The notes beneath the pieces are model-generated. The model worked only from the letters and a program-made list of their open reading frames with translations, was not told the DNA's origin and did no database searches. 64,000 nucleotides of DNA from Chiua virens (taxonomy: Eukaryota > Basidiomycota > Agaricomycetes > Boletales > Boletaceae), in contig JAHNUO010000004.1 in NCBI GenBank assembly GCA_019787685.1, positions 2,356,001-2,420,000 of the forward strand, read 5' to 3'. How positions within the stretch are numbered: the first letter of the stretch is position 1; each line of letters begins with the position of its first letter. The translations under genes and the position numbers were made by a program. Shown in pieces: positions 25,067 to 37,514 of this stretch.

Positions 25067-26817
25067 TCAAAAAATGTCCATCGGAATCTTCTCATCCCCT
25101 TCCCAGTCCTCCGAGTCGCTCCACATGACATCTGCGAACGCGATCGGCGTCGCGCCAGGGGTGCGGCGGTACAATGATAACGAGCGTAAACCAAACCCAC
25201 TGTCGATTCCGTTCCCATGGCTGACTTGGAGACTGCTGGAAGCATACACCTCCCGTATGCTCATGATAAATCTAGGCGCCAAGGTGTACAAGGGTACCAG
25301 CTCGAGGATGAACAGCAGAGTTAGCTGCCATCCTTCGTTGGGAATCTTGCGCGTAAAATACAATATGTTGATAATGTTGTACAGAAAGATGCTGTGGGGA
25401 AAGGTACTGTTAGCTTGCCCTTCGACTTGTTTATTCACGTGGTACTTGGTGACACCGGAGGGTATACCGTAGAGTGAAGACAGAGGAACTCACGCAATAA
25501 AGTAAGCGATGCCCTGCTTGTAAAGCAGAGTTACAAACCGATTGAGTTGCCATTGCTTTGTCGCGCGGTGCATTTGAAGCGACTGCCTCACGAATTGGCC
25601 AACCGCGAGTGTGCACATCACGACGCCAAACGTAACTCGGGCGCCGATAGCCACATCGGCCCAAAGAGGTGAAGTGCTCACTCTAATTCTGCAATATGAT
25701 TGGTTTGGCACATGGGAAACGATCGCTAGGTGATAGCAAGCAGGTATTGATGTCAGCTTAACTGCCTTTCGAACAGTCAACATAATGTCTACGCACTGGA
25801 CATTTTCGCTGATAACATGGTTAGGGCGAGGATCATGAACATGATCTCGGAGGAGAAAAATACAAGGAGTGTGTACAGAATCAGTTTCGATCGACCATAC
25901 ATCACCCATGTTCGGAGGATCATTGTTCCTGGTCATCATCATCTCAGTTTAATTATTCATGGGTCTGGCAACAACCCACCGTCGGCTGCACAAATGAAGA
26001 AAAGGAAGGCCCAGGAGTTCACATTGGTGCCAATGATACCTTAGAATCATTGATGAATAGTGTATACAAGGAAGCTGTTAGGGGTATGCTTACAGCTGTT
26101 GGACAGATATCAGATGTGTTGGGTGATAGAATGGCAAGAGTACATACATCTATGAAAGTAGATGTTGACCTATTTGTTAGGTATGGGGATAGGAGAGAAG
26201 GTACCTTTGCGGAACCAGGAAGGAATGTAGATCTCACTTGCGGCAATGTCACAATTTAAATAACTTCAAGTACTAATGCGAGACATACTCATTGTCAGAA
26301 ATCTGATGGCCTTCGGTGTTAGTATCCAACATGCATCCAATAACCATCGACGCACATGAGGCCGAGAAGGCCAACATAACGAACCTTCAATATTGGTTAG
26401 CTCTCAGCAGATCGCATGATGTACTGCGACCTTCGATACATACGAGAACGAATACCACTGTCATCCAGGTCCAACGTTTGCTCTGGAGTTTTATCAGGAG
26501 CTTGTCGTCTCGACAAATGTGCCCACTAACCCAGATGTATTCGACCTACATGGATTGTCAGTAATGATTATATATCACGAGAGATGAAGCTATACCTCGT
26601 TTGAGAATGTAAGGACTGTCCATGTCAAAATCAAAGTTAGTACATCGCATCAGACAGAACATCTCGCTCACTATAATCATACACGACGGCAGTGAGGACA
26701 ATGACTGCAATGAACTCATGATGATGATCTTGTATGAGTAAGAAAGAACATACGTGACATGTAGTTATTCAATTGAACATTAGTCAAAGCGAGTGGTTGG
26801 ATTGGGGCAGTAAACAT
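25067..26817 (-). CDS. DUF6533-type seven-transmembrane protein, copy 4
   Basis: This is an intact-looking paralogue. The start at 26817 reads MFTAPIQPLALTNVQLNNYM. Small exons give VLTAVVYDY, LTFSNEVEYIW and SKRWTWMTVVFVLVRYVGLL, matching the DUF6533 core. MILRTWVMYGRSKLILYTLL lies at about 25810-25930 and QMHRATKQWQLNRFVTLLYK at about 25510-25580. The last exon carries LFILELVPLYTLAPRFIMSI and an acidic tail with FADVMWSDSEDWEGDEKIP, ending at 25067. It is nearest to copy 2 in both exons and introns. The gene faces away from the transporter and lies next to relic repeats at its upstream side. No ligand or function can be proposed from sequence. Confidence 0.75.
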
Positions 26818-28656
26818 GGTCTGCCAGAGGAAGGATGTGGGGGGAAGATTCCAGAAGAACCGTGCATTTCGATCGCATAGATTGATCTCTTAAGGCTCTC
26901 GTCAGAGTTCATTACCGTATCCGAGCCTTTATGAATACTGAACTATAATAGTACAAAGTTGGTGGCGCCGAGAGATAATTGCCCATTTCGAAAACATTGA
27001 TGGATGTCTGTAGACTCTCATATCAAAGTTCATTACCGCATTCAAACCGTTACGAACACTAACCTCTAGTCTGAATCGGGGACATGATGGTGTATGACAT
27101 GGCCATGGTCGTAAACACGACTTGACAGATCAAAGTTTTCTCCGAGAACGTAGATTTTTCGGCTCGCTTAACTCACGAGGTGAACAAACACATGAAGCAT
27201 GTGACAATGCTCAGACGGCAATAAGTATGAGCAAAAAGGATGTGGGGAGAATACTGGGCAAACTTCTGAGTAGAAAGAAGCCCTTCGAGTATATGGGTTT
27301 AAACGGTACCATCTAGATATTTGTGGACTGATTTCACTAGTTAACGTTCAGATGGCTGTTCTTCGGACCATCATCTGGTCCCGGATTACCTACATTATTC
27401 GTTAGTTCCATATAGAAAATGGTCCCCGTCGCGGGGCCGCTTCGATCACAAACCCCGGAGTTGCTTCCGAAGGCCCAAATGACTCGAGCCGATTTGAGGC
27501 AAATTCGCTCCAATTCAGACTCGGAAGGCGGTACCTCGGCGGGCCTACCGAATTACAAATACGGTTCGGTGATCAAGCCACAAATAATGTAGGCTTGAGC
27601 ATGTGGGAAGATCAGCGAGGCTCCAGAATTCTGACCGTAACATCACTTGAATATCTCTAGTTCGGGTTAGAAGGTGAGCCCATTATGTAAGAAATATGGA
27701 GTCGAGAACTTTGTAATAAAAATTCAAAGCGCCGACGACGTAAATCGACGCTGGAAAAACGGCCCAAGTCGGGAGACAGTACGTCAAAGTGCAAAGGGAC
27801 GCTAAGTGGATTAGCTTGCTGGAGAAAATAGGTCTCCGTTCGGGATCCCTCTAAGCCAAAGTTTGAGAAGTATTCGGTCCTACCATACTTCGCTCAGATC
27901 GCGGATTTGCATCGATTTTAGTCGGAGTTCAGGACAACGTGCGACGTCGGCATTTGAATCCAATCACCCCACGTACATCGCGCTGTTCGGGTTAGCATAA
28001 AGATATTCGGGGCTGCGGAAGCTGGGAAGATCGACGAGACCAGTATGACCAGGCAATAACATAAGTGATACCAATCTATCCCTTGTATCTCTTGATCGGG
28101 TTTGACGGGGGTGTCCGAGTCGAGGTAATTGAAACTCAGACATTACTTGGTGGTCTCCGAGCGTCGGCGGTTGTTCTCAGATCGGCTTAGAGGAGCTGAC
28201 CCAAAGCACCCACCTCCCAAATCTGTGCTCGAAGCGGCCCCGAAAATAGGGTCCATGATATTCCCTCATAGTAGGTATTGCTACACCAGTGGTTGGCCTC
28301 GCCGCGTCGTTCTGCCAAAGTAACAGCACAAAAGGAGGACCTCCTCGTCATCGTCCGAGTCCGTGGGTTCTGGGACATCTTCTGGCTTTGCTTCTCGGGT
28401 GTCCCCGACTGGTCCTGCCAGTAGACCCATTATGGTCGGCATCGCCAGCAATTACACCTCTATTTCGCTTCACGGATAGTCCCAGTGCCTGTGTAGATCT
28501 GATGGTCAAGATGAATTCTTCAAGTAAGGGGTTCGGACAAGCTTGCCTGCACAAGGCGTTGGAGCCGACTCCTCGAACGGCCTCCTACTGATTCAGAAGG
28601 TACAGAAGTATCCAAGACTTCAGTCGGCCTATACTTTCTCCGCTTGTTCCACAACC
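26818..28656. repeat. Relic repeats upstream of DUF6533 copy 4
   Basis: Two similar blocks (about 26892-26943 and 27010-27063, both with GTTCATTACCG) lie in tandem and resemble 20559-20612. A second block, with a GTGGGAAGATC core, occurs at about 27607 and again, more diverged, at 28018, and resembles 20935. No open frame of convincing coding character is present. The region looks like decayed duplicated spacer rather than a gene. Confidence 0.45.
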
Positions 28657-29986
28657 CTATGACAAAGGTGGATTCTGTTGTCCGCTCTCTGGCTGTTGAA
28701 TGAGGGTTTGTCTGTCCTTGAGCGGTGGAACAGGATGTTTCGTAGGGATCGGGGTCGAGGATGCCAACCAGAGAATGGGATCTGCGATCTTGAACTTCAG
28801 CGCCGGACCAGACAAAGGGGGTAGTGTAGCCAAACTCACTTGAATGGAGTTCGAACTGGTTGGTGAAGGTGGTAGCGGCACCATAGCCGGTGAGATGGAA
28901 GGGAGGGATGTCAACCTGAGCTGCAAACTTATTAGGATGTCTATGTTACTCAGAAACGGGACGACTCACTGGAGGAAAAGGAGAAAGCGGAAGCGCTGGG
29001 GCGGCTTTGGGTGATGGAGGGAGAACGTCTGACGAAGGTCGACTAAGAACATCGATGGCATCCCACAACCATATCTTAAAGTCACAGCACCCAGATATAA
29101 GATATCGACCATCGGAAGAAAAGTCAAGCCAGGAGACATCGTTAGCGTGTCGGAGTGGGGGACCGCCAAGCTGATGTGTTTCCAAGTTCCAGATCTGCAC
29201 GACGGGGTGAGCGCCGGCGGTGGCAAGAAACGTGCCATCAGGAGATATAGCGATAGCCCAGATGATGTTATTCCGATGGGATTTCATGGGTTCTCCGACC
29301 TGTTCACCGGTGGTGACGTCCCATACACGCATCGTGCTATCGGCAGATGCAGTGACGAGTTTTCGACCATCGGGGGTGTACACAACGCAAATCACATCGC
29401 TCTCGTGGCCTTCTAGAGGATGAAGTAGCGTCTGACCAATGTCAGAATCAGAGATACAGACTGTTTTGTCGGTTGCAACGCTAGCGATTTCGAGACCATC
29501 AGGGGAATATGAGAGGGCATACAGATTGCCATTGTGTGATCTGAAAGGGCCAGCGACTAATTCACCTGTATCTGCATCCCATATGCGTATCGTATCATCG
29601 CCGGTGGTGGCGATTCGTCGCCCGTCGGGCGAGAATGTGACACACCACAAGCCAGCGGCATGCCCTTCCACAGGTTCATACGCGAGCTCGCCACTCGCCA
29701 CTATCCAAACCCGCAACGTTCGGTCCTCCGACACGCTGGCAATTCTTTCGCCGTTCGGGGAGACGGAGACAGAGCGGACGACATCTGTGTGACCAGTCAA
29801 GGGATCTCTTGTTTGCAGGCCCGTTTGAACGTCCCATATTCGAACGGTGTTGTCCCACGACGAGCTGGCGACATGGCAGTTATCTGGGAAGAAGGCAACG
29901 CATCTGACGGCCGCGGTGTGGCCGACCATGGTTCGAATTGGGCGGGCATGTTCGGGTCTGCGGAGACGAGCAGCGGTGGACAACAT
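28657..29986 (-). CDS. WD40-repeat protein, seven repeats
   Basis: Exon 1 (28970-29986) encodes 339 residues with seven consecutive WD40 repeats, enough for one closed beta-propeller. Repeats start at TMVGHTAAVRCV, LTGHTDVVRSV, VEGHAAGLWCV, RSHNGNLYAL, LEGHESDVICV, KSHRNNIIWAI and LRHANDVSWL, most ending in a W-D or related pair. The start at 29986 (MLSTAARLRRPEHARPIRTM) follows a possible acceptor, so a further 5' exon is possible. A GTGAGT donor at 28969 leads to a last exon from 28920 (ending 28657) if the acceptor is TTTGCAG. A second acceptor four bases further on opens a different frame, so the tail is uncertain. No NACHT or other effector domain lies upstream. It is probably a scaffold protein; its partner is unknown. 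Confidence 0.85.
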
Positions 29987-32497
29987 ACTGTCTAGAATAG
30001 AACGAGAGAAAGACTTGCCTCAGGATGAACGACGAGCGCTCTGATTCGGACCGATTCCGAGGGCGCTTGTGGGTGGACCTGGACCTGGTCGAACGTTTCT
30101 CAGCTTAGTTCTACACTACAGTAACCGATCCACCCCCGCAATGCATGGCTCGTTTACGTGGGATATCCCGATCACCGCGGCCCGACTCGGTGGCGCGTGT
30201 GACCAAGCTCACTATCATCTCAAACGTCGGCTGGTTGGCACTAACCCCATTCAACTGCCTCGCCTTTTCGTTCGTTGTTCCCAGCGGACACCTACCTGAA
30301 CCCTGGACCGGCTGTACACCAAATTTCCTTTCCAAGCGCTACGCGCGCCTTCCCTCCGAAGCGTTGCGAGGGTGCGTCGTCCCGTCAGCTTTTGAGTCTA
30401 ACAGGATCTGAATCTACACCGAGTCTATCTTCGATGACGGGCCTCGGTCCGTCCCATGTAGTATCTTCAACTCCACCAATCAACTCTGAGCGCCGGTCGA
30501 AGCTAACTAACCCCGGAGAGTGCATGATTGGCACATTCATGCATCTATGCTCAAGCTCTGATACGGCAGGACAGACCGCTCACCGGATCTGGTTACGATC
30601 CACAACTTACCGAGTTTCTGCGACTGGCCGGCATCTGAGCAGAGCATCAACCCTATCACGCGCTGCCTATCTTTGGAAGGGTTAGACTCGGGACGGTTCT
30701 GGCGAGAATGCCCGCACACGCTTGTCATGTACTACTAGTGACTATTGCTGTCCACAAGATTCTGTCAATTATCATGTCAGATGAGATTCTAAATTTCCAA
30801 CATCTTATGTTGATCCAAGTGGGATTCGGCCTGGCCCAACAGAGTATCCCTACAAAACCCATTTACTATCGCAGACAAAGATGATCGAGAACAGCAATAG
30901 GAAAAGATAAACATCACCCTCGCACAACGATGGTTGGTCTCCGACCTTGACTTTTGGCTGCAAGAAGAGCAGCCACCAGAGTCGAGTTCCTCATGGAGGT
31001 ATCTTTACTTTAAGTCGTCGTGACTGTCGCGACGCGGTATGACGTGGTCAAGCTCCTTGGCGTTGTCAATGACTCACCGTCGAAAGGTGACAAAAAGAGA
31101 CTGAGGCGTTCCAACTTGCCAAGTGATGTCCCGACGCCATGGGCGTCACCAAAACAGATATTTAGGCCCACAGCGAGAAGACATACTCGAGGAACGACAC
31201 GTCATCCTGTCATGATTCGTCGACCCCTCGTGAACAAGTCAGTGTATGTATCAACGTCATCAACTTGAAGACACAGCGTGGATCGCTGTCGCGACGCATG
31301 GCATCATGGGGCCCACCCGGCGTCCGCGTGTACGTTTTCCAGTGGCATCCACGAGGCACATATTCGCTGATTTAGGGTCAAGGGTCCAAGCCGTGGGTCG
31401 CCACGTCCGAACCACCTCGCACTTGCGAGCTAGAAAGTAGAATGTGCACCGTCGAGGCCGAATGGGACCCGGATCGGGAACCATCTCTACGTCCATCAGG
31501 CACCTGAGATGTCATCGATAGAATCAGACGCGTTGCCTACCAGCTGATTCAGAGACAACTCTATCGTAAGAAGTAAATGTACTATCATCCTAACCATACT
31601 CACGTACCTGCATTACGAAACTGAGAGGCACGCACAGCATTTGAAGATATGACTCGCAGGGAGCACAACCTGGAGATTGACACATGCACCTGCCCTTTTA
31701 GTATGAGTTTGGGCTCAAGGCGGCATCATGACGTTATAATTATTCACTGGTGTCACAGCCTCGTGCGCATTCTGGTGTCGCATGAACCGACCGGGGGCGA
31801 TCGGATGGGAATTTCACTGTAATGTGTGGAATTAGTGCCTATGTGCAGGCAGCGCAAACAGATCATAGGACCCAGGCTGGGAGTGCAGAAACTTTGTCGC
31901 GAGACAGAAAAAGAAATTAAGAATAGAATCGCTCATTCGCCTGGGAATTAACATTCCCACAAACTAAGGCTATAGGAACATGAAGTCTTGGATTGATGGA
32001 AGAAATATGTGTACATCGCCAGAAAACAAGGTGAAAGCACAACCTGGCCAAGCAGGTGATGAGAGATATTAATAACCGAGAACGAGAAAGGAAGTAATCA
32101 AGATTTGATTCGACCAGATGATAGAAATGCATCTGCATTAAAGACATGGAAAAAGTGGCGTTAAACGCCGTGTACCACCTACACAAGAAATCAGGGGAGA
32201 GCCGGATAATAAGGATAGGAAATTGACGAATGTCGTGAAAAATAGATAAATAGCGATTCGTGCGGATTCCCGTTCCACAAACATTCGTAATTCAAGCGCG
32301 TGGAGTGGTTCCATGAGTTGCGTGACATATGAAGACAAGCATATAGATTACTATCATCGCTGTCGTTCAGATGGATGTGTGGTTGCTACAGATAAAATTG
32401 ATAAGACATTCGTTCCGCTCATGAATGGATTGCTGAATAAACGTTGAAGATTCGACGCGTTAGATGACGGTTCGTCCTGGAGCATTGCTCCAGAAAG
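29987..32497. other. Spacer without a supportable gene
   Basis: About 2.5 kb with only short frames. The left end is the upstream region of the WD40 gene, the right end the 3' side of the Whi5-like gene. I see no repeat, RNA gene or coding exon that I can support. Confidence 0.4.
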
Positions 32498-34384
32498 TTA
32501 ACGGGACGAGAGGTCGATGCTTGCTCCCAAATTCCCGGTCTTCTCGTGCCGCAGCACGTCGCCGGGATTATATGGGGTCGTCAGATGCTGGTGACGGTGC
32601 TGCTCTTCCTCAAAAAGCTTTCGTCCCAGGTCTGCACGGAGATTCGCACCTAACCCAGATTTCAGTGAAATCGCAGAGCGGGGTACGGTTGCCCCCGCGG
32701 GTGAAGGCGAAACATTGATAAAATCGTTGAGATTGAATGGGACATTGCCAGGGGTAGGTGGAGCTTGCGATGGAGGGAATAGATTATCTGCTTGTCCCGG
32801 AGAAAGTGGTGCTGGAAGTAGGTGAGATGATGTAGGAGAGCCCGCAGATACAGGTGTAGGAGGAATGACCGTTGGCTCCATGGGGGCAGCGGGGGCCAAC
32901 GGTCCAGTGCTGTCGCGAGTGACATCGGAATGGTGTAGTTGGGCTGAGGTCTGGGAATTTTGGCTCCCTGGCAAGGTGTCGATGGTGAGGCTACTCTCGC
33001 TCCGCAACGGACTTCTTCCGCCATCACCGGAGAAAAGTACCCTGCCCTTGGTTCGAAGCGAACCGCTGCCGCCCAACGCGCGGAATGCAGCCAAGTCCTT
33101 TGCGTCTCTATCCCGAGTGGTAGTGAGGCGCACAGGGGAGGGTGATGTATGTAGATACAACATTAAGTTGGCTGCTTCTTCATCGTCAGCTCGCGGAGTA
33201 GAGTGGATGTTTTCGGTACTCGTTCGAGGCGGGGTAGCGGCCCTCCCGGCAGCTTGGATCGAAAAGGAAGATTCTGCAGATAGCTGTAGCGAGGAGGGAG
33301 CTGTGGTTGTTCGGGTCGAGCTTTGGGCATATTGCGACAGAGAATGGAACGAGCCTTCCGATCCGGCCGACAAAGAGGAACGAGGCGATGACGCACTAGC
33401 AATTGATGGGCGTGACTGAAGGAGTGACGTGAGAGTAGCCACAGCCTTCCTCTCTACATCAGCCGCTTCCTCCGCGGATTCCCGCTGCTTTCCCTTACTG
33501 CCTTTTACCTTGACGCGTGATGCTTCTTCTTTTCGGCTACGCGACTGAGCGCGTGTTCCCTCAGCAATACTACGCACTGCGGGTCCGGATTTGTTTCCAC
33601 GGCGTCCTGGGCGTCGGCGAGATCCGGCTGTTGAACGAGACGGAGCTTGTACAGGAGGATCAGAAGAGTTGTGTACTGTACGTGCTTGCTTCAGCGGGGG
33701 TGGTCCGAGAAGAGCGCTATAGAGGCTCTGAGGGGAACCTGAGGAAGATGGAATGGCCGTGGGATAATAACGGGAACGCGAGGGAGCGGTCGTCGATGAC
33801 GCGGATAGGGCCGGGGAAAGGGCGTTACCGATCCTGCGTGTCGGGCTACCCAGCATAGCAGGGTTATTATGATAGTTGTCGCCCCCAGTAGCCTTGCGCT
33901 TGGAACCGATCAAGCGAGGTGGGACAACCGACGTTACACGAGTCCTGGCTTCAAGATCATTAAATGGAATATGTGGAATGTTATGGGTAGCTTTGTAAGA
34001 AGCATATGACAGACGGGCGCGGAGGCCACGGACTACCTGAGGGTGAGACAGGGGAGGTTAGCAAGGGGTCACGGTGTCACTCGAGATGGCCAAGACACGA
34101 GTACACAGCAGGGCTGGTAAGCACGCCAAACGTTGTACAGGCACTTCTAGAAGGTGGAAGTACGAGTGCAGGCGCGACCCTACGGTGTGCCAACGCGTCT
34201 CGCGGGTGCCAGCGAATACGGGACTTACAACGGATATTTCGGCGCTGGCCAAAAATTTGCGAATGGCTTTCTCTCTCTCCTCTCTCTCCAACGGATCCGT
34301 TTCCGTCGAGAGGGATGGGCTGTGGGGTTGTGTATATGTCATGGGGGGCGACGCAGAGGTTACCGAAGACGACGAGGTGACCAT
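32498..34384 (-). CDS. Whi5-like G1/S transcriptional repressor
   Basis: Exons 34229-34384 and 32498-34036 join in phase to 564 residues. The first exon ends in LEREEREKAIRKFLASAEIS and the second begins VVRGLRARLSYASYKATHN, which fits the short GTB motif of the Whi5/Nrm1 family (arginine-leucine-x-x-alanine followed by a Y-K pair). Such proteins bind and repress SBF/MBF-type factors until CDK phosphorylation removes them. Consistent with this, the rest is Ser/Pro-rich and carries many SP/TP sites (GSPTRR, TSPSPVR, RSPLR, IPPTPVSAGSP, INVSPSP), plus basic nuclear-localisation candidates (SKRKATGG, SRRRPGRRGNK). Further segments LMLYLHTSPSP and PFNLNDFINVSPSP look constrained. The intron (192 bp) is the longest in the window. 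A start at 34510 is also open. Assignment is by motif and composition; orthology to yeast Whi5 is inferred. Confidence 0.7.
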
Positions 34385-34975
34385 TGGCGCGCGTCGGCTG
34401 GTGGATTGGGGAGAAATATGTACAAGGAATACAGAGATATACACCGCACGCTCTGGTGAGCGACGTGGGGACAGCTTTGGACGCTGTGGTGAGCGGCGAT
34501 GGGGATGCACTGTCCGCTGTGTGAAATGGTGAGGAGCGCGTTAGGGAGAAGCCACGCGCGACGCGCTGGTCTTATTCATCCTAATTCCCACGCTTTTTAT
34601 ACCCAGAATGTTCCGATTTGTACCTGATTCCGCATATAAATATCCTACTTTGATACACATTCCAAGGGAGAATTTCTCCTCGTATCAAAATTCGATGAGA
34701 ACACAACGAAGCATCTGACTAGGGTTTCTTGCTCTTACCAGGGAGGGGACAGACGTGTACGGCGTGTATGGCGTCAACGGAGCGTGGCGAAGGTGGCCTG
34801 AAACAACCGGGTGATGCGTACCGGGTGACCCGAAGCACCAGAAGTGAGTCCGACTAATTAGAAGACAGCATCCGGAGTTCACGCGGAACGTACAGGTTCA
34901 TAACTGACAGATATGGATTGGCGAGCGTGATATCAGTCCACGAGGAACTATATCAGCTGATGCAGTCCTCTCCCA
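34385..34975. promoter_or_regulatory. Spacer between Rai1 stop and Whi5-like start
   Basis: This 591-base stretch lies between two minus-strand genes and must contain the promoter of the Whi5-like gene and the 3' end of RAI1. AT-rich patches lie near 34600-34690. No TATA box could be placed with confidence. Confidence 0.35.
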
Positions 34976-36538
34976 TCAAATCCGCCATCCTAAGGGAACG
35001 CTACTCCTGCTGGCGGCCAGTACTTGCGAGCCTTGATCGCGATCGGAAGACGTGTTACCGGATCCGCTCATAGTTGGCCCCAGTTCATCCCAGTACCATC
35101 GCGGCAAGAACCCCACGCGATCATCACCTCCCATCACATCTTCTACCCCTGAAGCATCAAGCATGATGGCAGTGACACCTACCTTAGGCGTGAATGTTAC
35201 ACGCCAAACATCTTTCCCTGTGTCAACAGGAAGAATGTTGTGCAGGAACGACATAAATTCATCCCCCCAAGCTAGGCAGATGAGGGGATCCCACCCCCCA
35301 GGCTTCCCCCGAACAAGTCGGGGTATTTCAACGGTCCGGAATGACCGAGTCGTAACGAGTTGCCCGGATGGCTTGCGAAAACCAACGACGATTTCCTATC
35401 TCGAGGATCAACCATAATCATACTTTTGGAAGAACTCGAGATTGGCGTACAGGTACCCCCAAGAGGAATGACTGAAGATAAAACTTGAGTAGCTTTCTAG
35501 ATAAGGGTAAGCTGTTTGTTTCCATCAAGCAATTACGGGAACATACTGTTCGAATCTGGTTTCATCTTGGGGCCCCCGTATAGTTAAGGATGTCTTCAAC
35601 TCGACAAAGTTTGCCGTATTTCCAGAGTATTTTCCTTTATCACTCAAGTGTGACGTTCACCCCCGCGGCAAATTATCGTGAGACATACCGCGGACACAGT
35701 CAACCTCTCCTCCGATGACAATTCTTCGATCGCCGAGCTTTGTTTTCACGACGCTACACCACTGAACGTTAGTGTTGACATCTCCACCCCATCCTTGAAC
35801 ATGAGACGAGGAATTTTCTCGATGCCCTGGAGTCGACGTTGTGCAGTAAGTCTCAAACGCATAACCGTAGTATGTCTGACGTCGTTGTCGCGGCTCCAGC
35901 TCATTTCTGAAGACGGGTTGAGAGGAGTGCTGTGGTAGAGAGAAATAATATCATACTTTGCTTTCAGCTTGGCATCACTCAAGTGCTCCTCAAAGTAGAG
36001 GGTCCCACCCACGCGCATGACATTGAGTTCCCAGCTGTCTCTTTCTTCATAAGGTGCTGTGAGGATCCTCTCGCAAGAGTAGGTGAACTAGTATGAACAA
36101 TTGTATTGAAAGGTGGATAAGGAACAATGTATCTCACTTGGTCATAATCCCTCTCCAGCTCATGACATGAATATCGGGTGCTTTTGACTGGGATGAAGAT
36201 GCTTTGCACATGCTCTTCTTGAACTTTGACCATGTCTGCAAGAGCGCATCCAATCGACCACGTTCATCAGGTCGTCTGATCCACCTATCATACCCATATC
36301 CGAGGTCAGCGCCACGAGGAGGGTCGATATAGTAACGCAGTGCGGAATCATTGAATTCGAGGACATGCTCAGGGGTGTACGAGAAAGTGAGCAGTTGCGT
36401 TGGCTGTTGAAACTGTGGAGGCTTGGCAGGTACACACGAAAGGGTTGGGTACGCCAGAGCGATGCCAGACGGTCGCATACGAGTGGCAGAAGGTCCTTCC
36501 TCCAATTCTACATCGACCGCCTTTCGTTTTTGCGCCAT
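34976..36538 (-). CDS. RAI1: Rai1/DXO-family decapping nuclease
   Basis: Rai1 removes incomplete or non-canonical RNA 5' caps and supports the nuclear exonuclease Rat1. Six exons (36138-36538, 35957-36067, 35689-35906, 35547-35634, 35451-35496, 34976-35395) join to 427 residues, a typical length. The N-terminal half has YYIDPPRGADLGYGYDRWI, RPDERGRLDALL and MSWRGIMTKILTAPYEERDS. The metal-binding catalytic residues are visible in IVIGGEVDCVRG (E-x-D) and FVELKTS (E-L-K). YYGYAFE, LKFYLQSFLLGVPEIVVGFR and LAWGDEFMSFL follow in family order. Introns are 50-70 bp. The start MAQKRKAVDVELEE is the first ATG of the open frame and includes a small basic cluster suited to nuclear import. Very confident as to family; whether it binds Rat1 cannot be seen. 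Confidence 0.95.
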
Positions 36539-37514
36539 TGAAAGGGATTGTTATCCGTAACACGTGGATGGACAGGTGAAAGAGGTTTTGTTGATTCTCA
36601 AAGCCTTTGCCAAATACAACCACGTGGCCAGGTAAACCACGGACGGGCCGGGCAACGATGCAAATGGACCTGCTACGTGCGCAAAGGATCCATTTGACTC
36701 ATCACCCTGTAGGAAAATAGGCGCGAATCTTTTTGTAGCCTTCAGCGTGCTAAATCAGTAAAGCCTGGCCTTAAGATAACACGCTGCACCAAGCAGGTTC
36801 GAACCCACTCAGGAAATACACGTCTCGTCGAGCCACTGTCCGCCCATCGGTCAACCTCGTGTGTGCCTCGAGGATTGAATGAATTCCCCTTATCCTGCGT
36901 CTCTTACGCGATTGTGTGTAGCACCCTCCGACTAATTGCCCCTGCTAGCAATTATCCTCGGAGTAACACTGAAACACGGGTCGATTCCAAGCCACAATCA
37001 TGACGAAGAAGCAGTGTACATCGTACTTGGAAGTCTTGAGAAGCTGTCACGAAACACGAGTGGCGGCGAACGCGGTTTCAAGTAACACTAATGTACGCCG
37101 CGTCTTACTACTTCACGCGTCGTCGCTCGTGGTGGGTATAGCCGAAACGAACCGCAACTTGCCCTTTCGAGTCAGCAAACGCTCATCTTCCTTTCTCACT
37201 CCGAATCCCTTCAGTGGGATGTAGTGTTCCATCATCGCTCGGCCCTTGGCCAGGGTGGTCATCCTTTCAGGACCAGACCAGGAAATACTATTCAAGTCCT
37301 TTGCTTTCTCGAGCCCGATCACGTCATCCAAGAGTGGGGCGATGCCCTCCAGCAGTGCAGTTGACCTCATTTTGACATTTAATGTAACACGATTTTAATG
37401 CATGTCCAACCGTGCGCCCTCATGCTTACTCGGCCCTTCATAAGCCAACCTGGTATTAAGCACGGGCAGCCCCTTCCCTCCTGGCCAGACTCTTCCCCAC
37501 CCTGACGAACCCTC
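36539..37514. other. Divergent spacer; possible small minus-strand ORF
   Basis: Between RAI1 and the next plus-strand gene. An 85-residue minus-strand frame at 37113-37370 starts MRSTALLEGIAPLLDDVIGL and has protein-like composition, but matches no family I know and may be chance. An internal-promoter-like GGTTCGAACC sits at 36798-36807 without tRNA arms around it. Confidence 0.3.

Noticed and set aside
29439..29995. Plus-strand open frames antisense to the WD40 gene
   Set aside because: These are shadows of the repeat-coding strand; they carry no independent motif.
28970..32497. NLR-type immune receptor with a WD40 sensor
   Set aside because: Seven repeats are present but no NACHT or P-loop motif lies upstream on the same strand.
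32865..33419. 184-codon plus-strand frame
   Set aside because: It is antisense to the Ser-rich exon of the Whi5-like gene and is explained by its codon bias.
36798..36807. GGTTCGAACC, resembling a tRNA B box
   Set aside because: On neither strand do the flanks form a T stem beyond two pairs, and no matching A box or acceptor stem is present.
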